From assembly GCA_013695765.1 (NCBI GenBank), contig JACCZW010000076.1, forward strand, positions 1 through 46,627: a stretch of 46,627 nucleotides of DNA, written 5' to 3'. Below are positions 1 to 9,239 of this stretch, in pieces. The notes beneath the pieces are model-generated. The model saw only the letters and a list, made by a program, of their open reading frames with translations. It had not been told where the DNA came from and did not search any database. This stretch comes from Gammaproteobacteria bacterium. Lineage in GTDB: Bacteria; Pseudomonadota; Gammaproteobacteria; JACCYU01. Positions within the stretch are counted from its first letter, which is position 1. Each line of letters begins with the position of its first letter. The position numbers and the translations under genes are program-made.

Positions 1-131
1 TGTACAACCATCACTTGCCGCAAGCCGCCCTCAATGCAAAGCCACCCATCCATGCGATGAAACAATGGCATGCCAAGCACCCTGAGTTGTTTCATCGTAA
101 GCCTTATAATTGTCCGGGACTTGACACGTAA
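1..131 (+). mobile_element. C-terminal tail of integrase-core transposase (left edge, partial)
   Basis: An open frame enters from the left edge and stops at TAA 129-131, giving about 42 residues. It begins YNHHLPQAALNAKPPIHAMK, continues through KQWHAKHPELF and ends YNCPGLDT. This matches the C-terminal tail of DDE integrase-core transposases of the IS3/IS481 kind, in which a 'YN..hPQ.ALg..tPi.am..W....PELF' segment follows the catalytic Glu. The catalytic domain lies outside the window, so activity and exact family cannot be judged. I see no clear terminal inverted repeat between here and 235. The element abuts a beta-helix gene remnant on the opposite strand, so an insertion may have helped break that gene. 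Confidence 0.7.
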
Positions 132-234
132 GCATTACCTCCAGCAGACCCCGTTCCTCAATCTGGTCACGCGGCTGGTTCGCACGCTCACCCTCAATGT
201 GGGCGGGCTCATCTTGGTCAGTCCGCCGTTCAAA

Positions 235-786
235 TTACTGTCGCTCAAACGAACCGACGTCGCAGGCCGGACCACCGTCGCCGTCTCCATCCTGTGGTCT
301 TCGAACACCACGCTGATCTCTCTTAACGGTGGTGCCGCAACCGTTCTGACCTCGCGCCATGACATCAACCGCCGGACTTCCTTCTAGAAGCGCAATCGTC
401 TGAGTCGGTCCACCGTTGTTCTTAAGTCCTTGGAGATCGAGCAGCGGATCGGTGGTTTGCGACGTAGATCGGGTCAAACCGCATGTACCATCCGTATCGA
501 TGTTATAGCCGGCATCCAGAATCCTTCCCAAGCCGTTTGAACAATTCCCACCCGACAACGAACTGTTGGCTACGATGGTGTTACGCAGCGTGGTCGCGCT
601 ACCGCTATCAGGAAAGATGCCGCCACCTTCAGGCGCGCTGTTGCCGGAAAAGGTGGTGTAATTCGCGGTGAGATTACCATCGTTATAGATGCCGCCGCCA
701 AGCGCGCCCGCGCTATTGCCGGAGAAGGTAGTGTTCGTTACGGTGATCGTGCCCTCAGAGGAACTGGAATCGCTCGAACCCGATCC
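235..786 (-). pseudogene. 3' remnant of choice-of-anchor Q domain beta-helix protein
   Basis: Read on the minus strand, about 180 codons are open, with parallel beta-helix repeats of the type 'TNTTFSGNSAGALGGGIYND' followed by 'FSGNSAPEGGGIF'. The C-terminus is a complete choice-of-anchor Q module: 'NNGGPTQTIALLEGSPAVD', then 'DQRGVRRPQDGDGDGG' and a terminal 'CDVGSFERQ' before the TAA at 235-237. These proteins are secreted or surface-exposed. No signal peptide or plausible start exists. Upstream of about 786 the frame becomes unrelated sequence and meets a stop near 859, so the 5' part is missing. A frameshifted but longer relative lies at 7632-9223 and aligns with this C-terminus. I call it a 5'-truncated pseudogene; the TTG at 556-558 is only an internal codon. 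Confidence 0.7.
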
Positions 787-1044
787 ATAAGGCGCAAACG
801 AGCGTCTGAGGAAAAGACTAATAAGGATATTGAAAAACGCGTTATTCGATATCCACTAACACGCTTGTTTGTAAACTGCGTCCACGATGAATGATGGATG
901 TGAACTGGGGTGATCTATCAAACATTACTTATATGTCAGTAATGTAGACTACAAATGACATTTTATTTATATTGTTAAAGGCAATCGTGTTGCAAGCTAT
1001 CATCTTATGAGTAAGCCGCGTCCGCTCAACGGAGTTTAACGATC
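787..1044. other. AT-rich intergenic stretch
   Basis: No gene is supported here. The stretch looks AT-richer than the flanking coding DNA and contains TTTTATTTATATTG-like runs around 960-980. It ends with GGAG at 1031-1034, which serves as the ribosome binding site of the next gene. The promoter for the polysaccharide-type genes may lie here, but I cannot point to a convincing -35/-10 pair. Confidence 0.4.
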
Positions 1045-2034
1045 ATGGAAACTGAATTAGACCGATCCGCGTCGCAGCAGGCCGATGCACAGCCACAAAG
1101 TGGAGTATCAGGTAAGCGTAATTCGCTGCTAGCGCGTGCGGCGCGCCGAATCAACACGGGCATCAGGCGAAACTACGATCTCGCCAGGCTCTATCATCAG
1201 GCCCAGTATCTGCGCGGCGGCTTGCGGCGCCAGCAACCAGTGATCATCTATCAGCGGGGCAAAGTCGGTTCTTCCAGCGTGTTCAAGAGCTTGAAACGTT
1301 CGTACACCGCTGGCCCGGTTTACCACGTCCACTTTATCCATGAGATCGAGCGCGAAATTGAGCAGATCTGCCGACAGGTGAACCTTACGCCACGCACCTA
1401 TTTTCTTAGGAGTGGCCATCTCGAAATCAGCCGTTATTTGCAGAAGGAGATCAGGCGCGGGCTCAAAGGAAAGAAATGGAAGGTCATAAGTCTGGTGCGC
1501 GATCCCCTGAAACAAAGGATATCGTCGTTTTTTCAAGTTATCGACATGCTCGTACCGGATTTCCAAGCGCGTCATCGATACGGGACGCTGTCCATTCAAG
1601 AGCTCACGGACATCTTCCTCGATCGATATCAACAGGAAGGCGCGCTTGCCGACTGGTTTCACCAGGAGATGAAGCCCGTCTTCGGGATCGACGTGTTTGG
1701 AAGCGAATTTCCAAAGTCGAAAGGCTACGAGATTTATCTTGGCGAACGCGCAGACTTGCTGCTGATCAGGCTCGAAGACCTCGATCGGTGCGCCGGCGAC
1801 GCTTTCGGCGAGTTTCTGGGACTGTCTCGATTCGAGCTGGAGGATGACAACGTCGCGAGCACTAAGGATTACGCCAGCGCCTATGAGGAATTCAAGCGCG
1901 CCGCGATTTTACCCGAGTCTTATGTAGATGTCGTATACGGTTCGATGTCCGCTCGACATTTCTACACCGAGGACGAGCGCGCGGTGTTTAAAGCGCGATG
2001 CGCCCGCACGGGCGGATCACCCAGCCCCGGCTGA
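1045..2034 (+). CDS. Sulfotransferase-like putative capsular polysaccharide synthesis protein (copy 1)
   Basis: The product is 329 aa and resembles the 'putative capsular polysaccharide synthesis' (NKWYS-like) family, which has a sulfotransferase-type nucleotide-binding core. Visible motifs are a P-loop-like 5'-PAPS motif, IIYQRGKVGSSSVFKSL (about 67-83), and a 3'-phosphate motif, SLVRDPLKQRISSFF (about 149-163), with Arg152 and Ser160 in the expected places. Transfer of sulfate to surface glycans is an inference from the fold. GGAG at 1031-1034 supports the ATG at 1045. A clear paralogue lies at 12748-13674 and shares almost every motif after residue about 35; this copy has an extra polar N-terminus of about 25 residues. 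Downstream are a glycosyltransferase and an oxidoreductase, which fits a surface-polysaccharide locus. The exact substrate is unknown. Confidence 0.75.
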   Translation: METELDRSASQQADAQPQSGVSGKRNSLLARAARRINTGIRRNYDLARLYHQAQYLRGGLRRQQPVIIYQRGKVGSSSVFKSLKRSYTAGPVYHVHFIHEIEREIEQICRQVNLTPRTYFLRSGHLEISRYLQKEIRRGLKGKKWKVISLVRDPLKQRISSFFQVIDMLVPDFQARHRYGTLSIQELTDIFLDRYQQEGALADWFHQEMKPVFGIDVFGSEFPKSKGYEIYLGERADLLLIRLEDLDRCAGDAFGEFLGLSRFELEDDNVASTKDYASAYEEFKRAAILPESYVDVVYGSMSARHFYTEDERAVFKARCARTGGSPSPG

Positions 2035-2041
2035 AAGAGCC

Positions 2042-2251
2042 GTGAGCATCGCTTCTTCAGAACCGGATTGTCCGCGCTGCGGCGCGCACGATTCACGCGC
2101 GCTTCCGGATCAGTATTCTTATGGCCGGCGCCGACTCCCTCGCGTTTCAAAGCGGTTCTCGCGGAACGAGACCCCGCAGTCGCAGTCTATCCTGTTAGAT
2201 AGCGATGGGAAAAATAACCCCAATCTATCTATGGGTGTTGAGAAGCATTAA
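2042..2251 (+). other. Short ORF, possible gene-start remnant (69 aa, GTG)
   Basis: A GTG start 7 bases after the preceding stop, with AAAGAG just upstream, opens 69 codons. The N-terminus EPDCPRCGAHDSRALPDQYS contains a CxxC pair that resembles the zinc-ribbon beginning of some methyltransferases or transposases. The second CxxC pair that would complete a ribbon is absent, and the rest has no recognisable features. It may be a decayed gene start or a chance frame. The sequence from 2252 to 2407 holds nothing further except the ribosome binding site of the next gene. Confidence 0.2.
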
Positions 2252-2407
2252 ACTATGAATCTGGAAGGACAAACTATGGGCCTACACGGATGATGACGGA
2301 ATTGGCGGTCTTGAACCGCGCAACGTGGTCGAGCAAGGGAAGGGACATTGTACCCGTGGAAAGGCGCGTCTGGTCACAGAGGAGTGGCGAATAAAGAGGG
2401 TAAACAC

Positions 2408-3493
2408 ATGAGTTTGCTCCTGACCATAGGTCTGCCAACCTTCAACCGCGCGCCACAGTTGGAAGCGCAGCTAGCTTGGTTATCAATGGCGCGCAAAGTA
2501 TTGGAGTCGCAAGTTGAGGTTATCATCTCCGACAACTGCTCAAGCGACGAAACGCCTGCCGTAATCTCCCGCTGGCGGGCAACTCACAGTGACCACAACG
2601 TCAGAGTAAACCGCAATTCGTTCAATGTGGGCGCGGTGCGGAATATCGTTTCATGCATCGAAGCCGCCAAAGCACCTCACGTCTGGGTTGTGGGAGACGA
2701 TGATGTCATTGGCGATGACGCCATACTTACTGTCATCAGCACTTTGCGAGAAGACCCAAAACTTGCGTTACTCGTGCTCAATTTTTCCAGTCGGAACATT
2801 CGCTCAGGCGAGGTTTTGTTCGAGCGCTGCTTTGATGATATTCACGAGGACAGAATTACGCCCGACGGCAAGGGCTTGTTCGAACATTGCCTCGGGTATC
2901 GAGATGTTGGTCGCTGGGGCGGCCTGGCGTTGACCACGGCCTTGGTGTGCCGGACGGATTTGGCGCTACGGGCCTTACAGGAATGGCCGAGGGGGCTCGA
3001 CAATCTCACGGTTCAGCTATTCATCTCGGGCTTCTGCGCTCGCGAGGGCAGCTTCAAGATTACCAAAGACGTGCACCTCGAATGTATCGCGGGAACCCAT
3101 CACTTTCTCGACAACAAAAGAGTTACGTTCAGTTTTCGCACCGCAGAGATGGCGGAAGCCTTTGAGAGGCTGGCTAGGCTGGGCTATTCACCAACACTGT
3201 GTAAACAGAAGATACTCGACCGGCTGCCGGAGATCCGCCAGAAGATACGCAGTAACCTGCGACATTGGCCAATGCCAACCATTAAAACGATGGCGCGTTA
3301 TCTAGCGGCGCTGCTGCGAGTGCAGTGGATGGTGGCGGCGACACGGTTCGAGCAGCCGCACCGTCCTACGCCCACACCGTTACACGAGCGGCGCATTGTG
3401 CAACGCCGGGCGCCAACGCGCTCCGGGGGACGCCGGCTAAGCGAAGTGAGTAAGGCTAGCACTACCAAGAAGACAAGCGAGCGTTCGGGCTAA
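2408..3493 (+). CDS. Family 2 glycosyltransferase
   Basis: The product is 361 aa. It is a GT-A fold glycosyltransferase that would move an activated sugar onto a growing polysaccharide or lipid carrier on the cytoplasmic side of the inner membrane. The N-terminus LLLTIGLPTFNRAPQLEAQL is the GT2 nucleotide-sugar-binding strand, followed by VEVIISDNCSSDETP. The metal-binding DXD-type motif is VVGDDDVIGDD, with Asp97-99. I start at 2408, not at the in-frame ATG 2348, because AGAGGG lies 9 bases before it and the GT2 fold begins at once. The last ~50 residues are basic, rich in Arg/Pro/Ser and probably disordered. The next clear gene is the GMC oxidoreductase at 3802. The sugar specificity cannot be read from the sequence. 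Confidence 0.85.
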   Translation: MSLLLTIGLPTFNRAPQLEAQLAWLSMARKVLESQVEVIISDNCSSDETPAVISRWRATHSDHNVRVNRNSFNVGAVRNIVSCIEAAKAPHVWVVGDDDVIGDDAILTVISTLREDPKLALLVLNFSSRNIRSGEVLFERCFDDIHEDRITPDGKGLFEHCLGYRDVGRWGGLALTTALVCRTDLALRALQEWPRGLDNLTVQLFISGFCAREGSFKITKDVHLECIAGTHHFLDNKRVTFSFRTAEMAEAFERLARLGYSPTLCKQKILDRLPEIRQKIRSNLRHWPMPTIKTMARYLAALLRVQWMVAATRFEQPHRPTPTPLHERRIVQRRAPTRSGGRRLSEVSKASTTKKTSERSG

Positions 3494-3594
3494 CATGCAC
3501 CACGCGCATTTCCAAGGACGCTGCCCGATTCCATTTCTTTGAAGCTTTTTAGGTGAGGTGGTGTGTTCCGGGGCGGCAGTCTAGCTTCATCTGA

Positions 3595-3801
3595 AAGGCG
3601 ACCGGAATCGTCCAGCCCAGGCGCCAGTTGCCTCTACTGTTTCGCAAGATCTCGAAGCGCACCGTTGATTTGTCTCGATTGATGGACGGATGTCCAGGAA
3701 TAACGGCAGAGGTGATACGTCGTTGGGCCTTCCTGAACGCCTACATACACGCGGTGGTCACCGGGGAGCCGAGGTCCCTTAAGGCGGCGAAGGAGCAATA
3801 G
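3595..3801 (+). other. Unrecognised reading frame, possible C-terminal gene remnant
   Basis: Between the glycosyltransferase and the GMC oxidoreductase a frame is open from a TGA at 3592-3594 to TAG 3799-3801. It has a protein-like composition, including LPLLFRKISKRTVDLSRLMD and WAFLNAYIHAVVTGEPRSLK. The only ATG is internal (3682; 39 codons). Its last codons contain the AAGGAG that serves the next gene, and the two are separated by no bases, as in translationally coupled operons. I do not recognise a family. It may be the tail of a deleted upstream gene or a small coupled ORF. The stretch 3494-3594 holds nothing recognisable. Confidence 0.3.
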
Positions 3802-5397
3802 GTGTTCATTGACGCGCGCGAGTTGTCGGACGGCGCCTCTGTGGAGACGGAGGTCTGCGTCGTGGGCGCCGGGTTAGCGGGAATTAGCTTGGCGCGCGCG
3901 CTGATTGGTCAGCCCTTTCGCGTCTGTGTCCTCGAGAGCGGAGGCCTGGAGCGCGACGACGACACTCAATCGCTCTACAAGGGCGAAAGCGCCGGTCTAC
4001 CGTACTTCGATCTCGACTTCACCCGTCAGCGATGGTTTGGCGGTTCGACCAATGAATGGGGCGGATGGTGCGCTCCGCTCGATCCGCTGGATTTTGAGCC
4101 GCGCGACTGGGTCCCGGACAGCGGCTGGCCGATTACGCGCAGAGAACTTGAGCCTTATTACGAGCGCGCCCACCCCCTTTTTCAGCTGGGGCCTTATTGC
4201 TACGACCCAGGCTACTGGGAGGATGCGCTCGACGGTAACCGATTTAGAAGTCTGGCGCTCACTGGATCACGGCTGGAGACGAAGATCTGGCAAGTCAGCC
4301 CACCGACCCGCTTCGGGCACACCTACCGGGAAGAGATCAGCCGGGCCGACAATGTGAGTGTGTACCTCCATGCCAACGTGGTCGAGATCGAGACCGATGC
4401 CGAGGCTCGCTGGGTCACGCGGCTTAGATGTCGGCGCTTCGATGGCGGCGGATTTACGGTCACGGCCAGGCAGTTCGTGCTCGCCACCGGGGGCATCGAG
4501 ACTCCGCGGTTGCTGCTGCTGTCGAACAATGTGATGGACACCGGACTAGGCAATGCGCAAGGGCTAGTCGGCCGCTATTTCATGGAGCACCCATTCTTCC
4601 GCTCGGGCATACTATCGCCTTCGGAGCCGAACACGCCGATGGATCTCTATTCTCACGCCGGCGTCAAGAAGACGCCGGTTCTCGGCGGCTTGAGCCCGAG
4701 TCCGCAGTTGCAGAGAGATGAGGGGCTGCTGAACTCTTGCGCCCGCTTGGGGCACAGTTACGGCGACCCACATAGAGTGGCCGCGCTCAAGCGTAGCATC
4801 CAATCCTTGCGGCGGGGCAGGATGCCCGATCTGCCCTATCAGCACTTCGCAGGGAATCTGAGCGAGGTGGTGCGGGGCGCGCGTGACGTGGCTGCGTACG
4901 CCTACCAAAGACTGCCTGGGCGCCACCGGAGGTTCTCGGCCTTCATCCTTTATCATTGGGTTGAGCAGGCGCCGAATCCGAACAGCCGCATCACCTTGAG
5001 TCATGAGCGGGATCGGCTGGGACAGAATCGCGTCCGCCTGGACTGGCGCTTGAGCGCGATCGACAAGCGCAGCGCTAGACAAACCCAGCGTCTCATCAGT
5101 GAGGCGTTGAGCCGGGCAGGTTTAGGCACTTTGCGGGTTGATCTTAACGAGAACGACTTCGAGTGGCCCCGCAACATGCGGGGGAGTCACCATCATATGG
5201 GTACCACGCGGATGAGCCACGATTCAAAACGGGGCGTCGTCGATCAGCACGGACGAGTTCACGGACTCGCCAATCTCTTCATTGCCGGCGGCTCCGTGTT
5301 CCCGACCTGTGGCTTCGCCAATCCCGGCCTGACTATCGCGGCGCTCGCGTGCCGCTTGAGTGACCGTATCAAGTACCTGCTAGCGGGGGGCAGTTAA
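3802..5397 (+). CDS. GMC family FAD-dependent oxidoreductase
   Basis: The product is 531 aa, typical for glucose-methanol-choline oxidoreductases, which oxidise alcohols or sugars with FAD. The N-terminal Rossmann motif VCVVGAGLAGISLARAL (about 18-34) binds the ADP part of FAD, and RQRWFGGSTNEWGGW is the second flavin-contacting segment. The C-terminal GMC domain has the GSHHHMGTTRM segment near residue 460, and LFIAGGSVFPTCGFANPGLT near the end supplies the conserved Asn. The start is GTG 3802, with AAGGAG 6 bases upstream. No signal peptide is visible, so it should be cytoplasmic. Its position after a glycosyltransferase suggests a role in modifying a surface sugar or a lipid, but this is inference from context. 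Confidence 0.85.
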   Translation: MFIDARELSDGASVETEVCVVGAGLAGISLARALIGQPFRVCVLESGGLERDDDTQSLYKGESAGLPYFDLDFTRQRWFGGSTNEWGGWCAPLDPLDFEPRDWVPDSGWPITRRELEPYYERAHPLFQLGPYCYDPGYWEDALDGNRFRSLALTGSRLETKIWQVSPPTRFGHTYREEISRADNVSVYLHANVVEIETDAEARWVTRLRCRRFDGGGFTVTARQFVLATGGIETPRLLLLSNNVMDTGLGNAQGLVGRYFMEHPFFRSGILSPSEPNTPMDLYSHAGVKKTPVLGGLSPSPQLQRDEGLLNSCARLGHSYGDPHRVAALKRSIQSLRRGRMPDLPYQHFAGNLSEVVRGARDVAAYAYQRLPGRHRRFSAFILYHWVEQAPNPNSRITLSHERDRLGQNRVRLDWRLSAIDKRSARQTQRLISEALSRAGLGTLRVDLNENDFEWPRNMRGSHHHMGTTRMSHDSKRGVVDQHGRVHGLANLFIAGGSVFPTCGFANPGLTIAALACRLSDRIKYLLAGGS

Positions 5398-5499
5398 CCC
5401 ATCATTTGCTTCAAAGAGCAACGGTGATCTCGGGAGCTACCTATCGATGAAACTGAATTGGGATACGTAAGATGACCTGACGCGTGGAGGGTGTTTAAT

Positions 5500-6076
5500 C
5501 GATAGTATTCAAGCATCTGCCATATTTCTTGATCATTGGCTCGGGAAAGGGGCATCACATCGGTATATCATGATTTAAAGCAGCATACGGATGTCTACAT
5601 GAGCCCCATAGAGGAGCCACTTTTTTTATGGGAAGGTGAGAAGCTGGATTTTCATGGACCCGGTGATCAGGTGCACCTGGACAGAAGGCAAATCAAAACG
5701 AATTTCCAAGCTTATTGTGCGCTTTTCGAAGCCGCTAACGGACAGAAAGCGATAGGGGAGGCCTCTACCTCCTATCTCTATATAGAACAGGCCGCTGAAC
5801 GGATACACCGCTGTATTCCGTCGGCCAAACTGGTGGCGGTGTTGCGGCATCCCGTCGAACGCACCTAAACCCATTATTCAAAGCTCGTCGCAAATGGATG
5901 CGAGCCGTTGGATGATATCGCTACGGCGTTTGAGGAGGAGGAGAATCGGATCCAAGCTCATTGAAATCCTTGTTGGAACTACAAGGAATGGCTTCTACTA
6001 TCAGCAGTTGAAGCGCTATTGCGCGCTATTCGATACAGAGCATATCCGGGTCTGCCTCTATGAGGATTTTAACTGA
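5500..6076 (+). pseudogene. Broken sulfotransferase-domain gene
   Basis: This region encodes pieces of a classic sulfotransferase in several frames. The pieces are HLPYFLIIGSGKG (5'-PAPS site), then after a shift near 5550 TSVYHDLKQHTDVYMSPI, then GEASTSYLYIEQAAERI and LVAVLRHPVERT (3'-phosphate site). A TAA follows at 5866-5868 inside the 3'-phosphate region. After it the frame resumes as HYSKLVANGCEPLDDIATAF, has a TGA where a Trp is expected (CAH*NPCW), shifts again, and continues GFYYQQLKRYCALFD to LYEDFN, then stops without the usual C-terminal domain. No start codon precedes the first piece. At least two frameshifts, two nonsense codons and a 3' truncation make it a pseudogene; substitution-type stops argue against pure sequencing error. 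The upstream gap 5398-5499 holds nothing recognisable. Confidence 0.85.
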
Positions 6077-6174
6077 ATATATGACCGACCTACTGACGCT
6101 GCCTCCAATGCGAACAAACCTATTCATGAAATGATCTGTACAAGCACAACCACTTTCAAGCAAGGAGTAATTCT

Positions 6175-7059
6175 ATGAGCAAGACCGATAGCAATCCGTT
6201 GGTTTCGGAGACGGCGATGCCAACGAATGTCTATACGGGCCGTGGAATGGACTATGCCACTTCCCAACCAGGCTATCCCGCTGCCGCGATCGACACCCTC
6301 CTGAAGGGGCTTGGCGAGCCGTCGAAGCTTACGGCTGCCGACATAGGCGCCGGCACAGGCATCTCCTCACGCCTGTTGGCGGACCGTGGCGTGCATGTCA
6401 TGGCCGTCGAGCCGAATGCGTCGATGAGACAGGCCGCAGATCCGATTGCGTTGATAGAGTTTCGCGACGCGGATGCGGAGCGAACCGGTTTGCCCGACGC
6501 ATCTGTTGACCTCGTAACGTGCTTCGCCTCCTTCCACTGGTTCAATCCTGACCCAACTTTGGCCGAGTTTCGTCGCATTCTGCGACCCCTCGGTCGCCTT
6601 GCCCTTGTCTGGTACGGCTGGGCGCCGGGTGACAAATTTTCCGAAGAGATGCGAAGCTTAATCTTCAAGGCGATGTCGAACGATCCCCCAAACCCTGGGG
6701 GCTCGGCTAAGCAGCTCGCGTCAAACGCGAATTTCGTTCGCATCCGCCGTTACACGTTTGAGCACAGGCATGAGCTAGATTTGTCCGGTCTTATCCGATA
6801 CGCGCAGAGTCTCGTGTTCGTTCCGCGCGAAGGAGAAGCGCAGCAGCAACTCGTCTCTGACTTGCACGCTTTGCATGCCCGCTGTGCGGACGAGAGCGGG
6901 CTCGTGTGCTTGGCCTTACGCATTACGGTGCACCTCGCCGATCCAAGGCTTGAGGGCTGGTCCGTCGCGCCGGCGCGGAGACTGCAGCAAGGAATAAGTG
7001 AGTTACTCCGCAATGCAGGATTAGGCCAATCTGGAAGCTGGCTCCGCAAATTCAGATAA
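6175..7059 (+). CDS. Class I SAM-dependent methyltransferase
   Basis: The product is 294 aa with a Rossmann-type methyltransferase core. Motif I is AADIGAGTGISSRLL (about 54-68), the acidic ribose-binding residue sits in VMAVEPNASM, and motif III/IV is SVDLVTCFASFHWFNPDP. This matches the methyltransf_11-type family that methylates small molecules. AAGGAG at about 6160-6166 supports the ATG at 6175. The N-terminus TGRGMDYATSQPGYP resembles SAM methyltransferases such as those acting on fatty or aromatic acids, but the substrate is not determinable. It follows the broken sulfotransferase and is intact, so it may be transcribed alone. It is cytoplasmic. Confidence 0.8.
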   Translation: MSKTDSNPLVSETAMPTNVYTGRGMDYATSQPGYPAAAIDTLLKGLGEPSKLTAADIGAGTGISSRLLADRGVHVMAVEPNASMRQAADPIALIEFRDADAERTGLPDASVDLVTCFASFHWFNPDPTLAEFRRILRPLGRLALVWYGWAPGDKFSEEMRSLIFKAMSNDPPNPGGSAKQLASNANFVRIRRYTFEHRHELDLSGLIRYAQSLVFVPREGEAQQQLVSDLHALHARCADESGLVCLALRITVHLADPRLEGWSVAPARRLQQGISELLRNAGLGQSGSWLRKFR

Positions 7060-7631
7060 GGGGCATAAGCAACGCGGAGCAGTTATCTGGCGCGTCCCTG
7101 GCTGACGCGAGACAAACCCGCCGGTTTCACCTTGCATGGCATGTGGGCGCTGCGGCTCTGGCGGCTGGTTGAAGCGCAGGCCGCGGCTCGCCTCGACAAA
7201 GTGATCGCCCCAATTGAAGGGGGGGCAACACGACTTGGAAGTAACGCGGGTTTGAGTGTGACCGATACTGTTGTTTTTTTTACGCCTCCTGGCATGTTAA
7301 TGATTGCATTCGATGCATCTCAGCGAGCTCGGGAAATTAATTACAAATGGATACGAAAAATCCTACACAATCACGTAGTTTTCGATGCTCCGAGTGAAAA
7401 TTAATGAATTTGGCGCGGGGAGGGGAAACAGGCGTTCAAGAACACGCCGTTGGAGGCCGATGGAAAATGGCGTGAGCGCTCTAAGTCGCGTATTGCGCCG
7501 GGCTTTAAGCGCTCACTCCGGATGTGCAACTATGACGATACGCGGAATGCGCGACTGACCGGATTAAGTGGGCCCGGTTTGACCTGACTACGAGCTTGTG
7601 GCAATGGGATACACGCTGCCACGCCAGGCAT
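7060..7631. other. Non-coding stretch with repeat copy A and an inverted repeat
   Basis: No gene is supported. It contains copy A of the ~195-bp direct repeat (7226-7420). A perfect 9-bp inverted repeat follows: GTGAGCGCT at 7472-7480 and AGCGCTCAC at 7508-7516, with a 27-base spacer. No T-run follows the hairpin, so I would not call it a terminator. Frames such as the one containing LWRLVEAQAAARLDKVIAP (from about 7141) show no known domain. Confidence 0.4.
7226..7420. repeat. Diverged ~195-bp direct repeat, copy A
   Basis: This segment aligns end to end with 9345-9540 in the same orientation. Shared blocks include GTAACGCGGGTT, ACGCCTCCTGGC, TCAGCGAG, GGGAAATT, ATCACGTAG and a final TTGGCGCGGG, with many point differences between them. 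Read on the minus strand, both copies carry an AGGAGG followed by coding-like sequence sharing VS-T-PALL. The repeat could therefore be the duplicated 5' region of a gene family or a small mobile unit. In this copy the ATG that follows AGGAGG in copy B is replaced. Confidence 0.75.
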
Positions 7632-9223
7632 TCACGGCGGCCCCAGACCCTCGACGGCGCCGATGTCGCAGGCCACGCCGCCGTCGCCGTTGCCATCCTG
7701 CGGCCTTCGAACTCCGCGATGATCTCGGGCGGGCGGCGGACAAGTGCCGTCGTTCACCGCATCACCGCAGGACTGCCGACCACCAATGCATGCGTTCGGG
7801 TGGGGCCGCCGTTACTGGCAAGGCTCCTGTTGAGAATCGCGCCCAGGCGCGTCGGCGAATCGCCATCCGAGATGGCAGTGATATCCGTGCCGCTGGACGT
7901 GAAGTTGACGAACGCCCGCGCGTTAGTCAAGCCCCTGTGGCCCAGCACGTTGAAATTCGAAGCCGTCACAGTGGCATTGTCCGGGATGTATAACTCCTGT
8001 CCGTCAGCGGCACTATTGCCGGATAAAATGGAGCCCTTCATGTCCAGACTGAAAGTGTATATACCGCCACCAGCGGACCGCGCCGTGTTAGCCGTAAAGG
8101 TAGTGTTGGCAACGTGCACACCGGACCCAGGCCTAGGATCATACGAATGAATTCCGCCGCCGTTGCGAGCTGCATTTCCCGAAATGGTGCTGTTGGTGAC
8201 CGTCACGCCACTCTGATAGCCGTTGAACACGCCGCCGCCATCGCTGCCGGCGGTGTTGCCGGACACGGTGCTGTTCGTCATCCGTACGGAGCCGTACTCG
8301 CCGTTACTGATGCCGCCACCGCGCTCCGATGCGCGGTTGCCGGACACCGTGCTGTTTATCAGCGTCAAGGAACCGCCAAAAAAGTTGCCAGTCGTGCCGA
8401 AGTCGCTGTATTGCTCGCCACCACCGGAACCGGCTGCCGTGTTACCGGACACCCCGCTGCCGGTCAGCGTGATCACTCCGCTGATATTCAGCATGGCGCC
8501 GCCGTCCGCGCTGAAGCGGGCAGCACTGTTTACAGCTTTTCCGCCAGTAAGTGTAGTGCCACTCAGCGTCAGACGGGAACAATCCGGACAAGTTGCGGGA
8601 CTGCCTCTATTGTCTACCACCGCCAATAAACGAAACGCGGGTGCATTCGACGCCCGCCTTATCGTGCTGCCGTTACCCATAATGGCCATCTGGGTGCGGA
8701 TAGTCGGAAGACCCGTGGCACCATAGTTGGTGTTGTTGACTGCGGTAAGCGTCTGCGTGCTGTTGCGCGGCAGAACGATGGTGTCCGCGCCGCGGCCGGG
8801 CCGACAGAAACCCTGCGGCGATGCATCGTTATTGACGGCTACGATGGCTCTGATCAACGTGCATTGCCCGCCTACGTTGATGGTTGCCGCCAGTGTGGGT
8901 TGCGCGCCCAGCGCCACGCCGGCCAGGGACCGCTTGCAATGTCGCTGCAAGCTGCGCCGCGTTCGTCGGGGCAGTTGCTTGAGCTGCTCGTAATGCTCGG
9001 CAAATCGCGGCAGCAGTTCGCTTTGCCTTTGCAATAGCCGTTGTCTCGAATCAGGATGCTTTGACGTCTGGGCCAAACCTTCACGCCAGGCGGACAGAAC
9101 GTCTTCATCGGGTTTTACACTGTGTTCCGGCTGCAAAATGCTGTGTCCTTTGCGATCAAGTTTTTGCTCAAAGTTTGGTGGATCGAAACCAAGCCGTAAT
9201 GCGTTGTAACGATCAATGTTCAT
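7632..9223 (-). pseudogene. Choice-of-anchor Q beta-helix surface protein with C-terminal frameshift
   Basis: On the minus strand ATG 9221-9223 opens a protein that stops at TGA 7754-7756 after the residues VVGSPAVMR. It has a polar N-terminal region of about 85 residues and then a basic/hydrophobic export-like segment (KRSLAGVALGAQPTLAA). After that come the CSLREA-like opening INVGGQCTLIRAIVAVNND and many 'NSTVSGNxA..GGGI' beta-helix repeats. The family normally continues GSPAVD...RGVRRPQDGNGDGG..CDIGA. That sequence is present here, but in the +1 frame, to a TGA at 7632-7634. One base is missing between 7763 and 7764 (codon 'GTn' before GAT). An in-frame start at 9262 exists but lies in a different fossil, so 9223 is preferred. 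It is probably secreted. Either the gene is freshly broken or the base was lost in assembly. Confidence 0.75.
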
Positions 9224-9239
9224 ACTCTTAAGTCTGATT

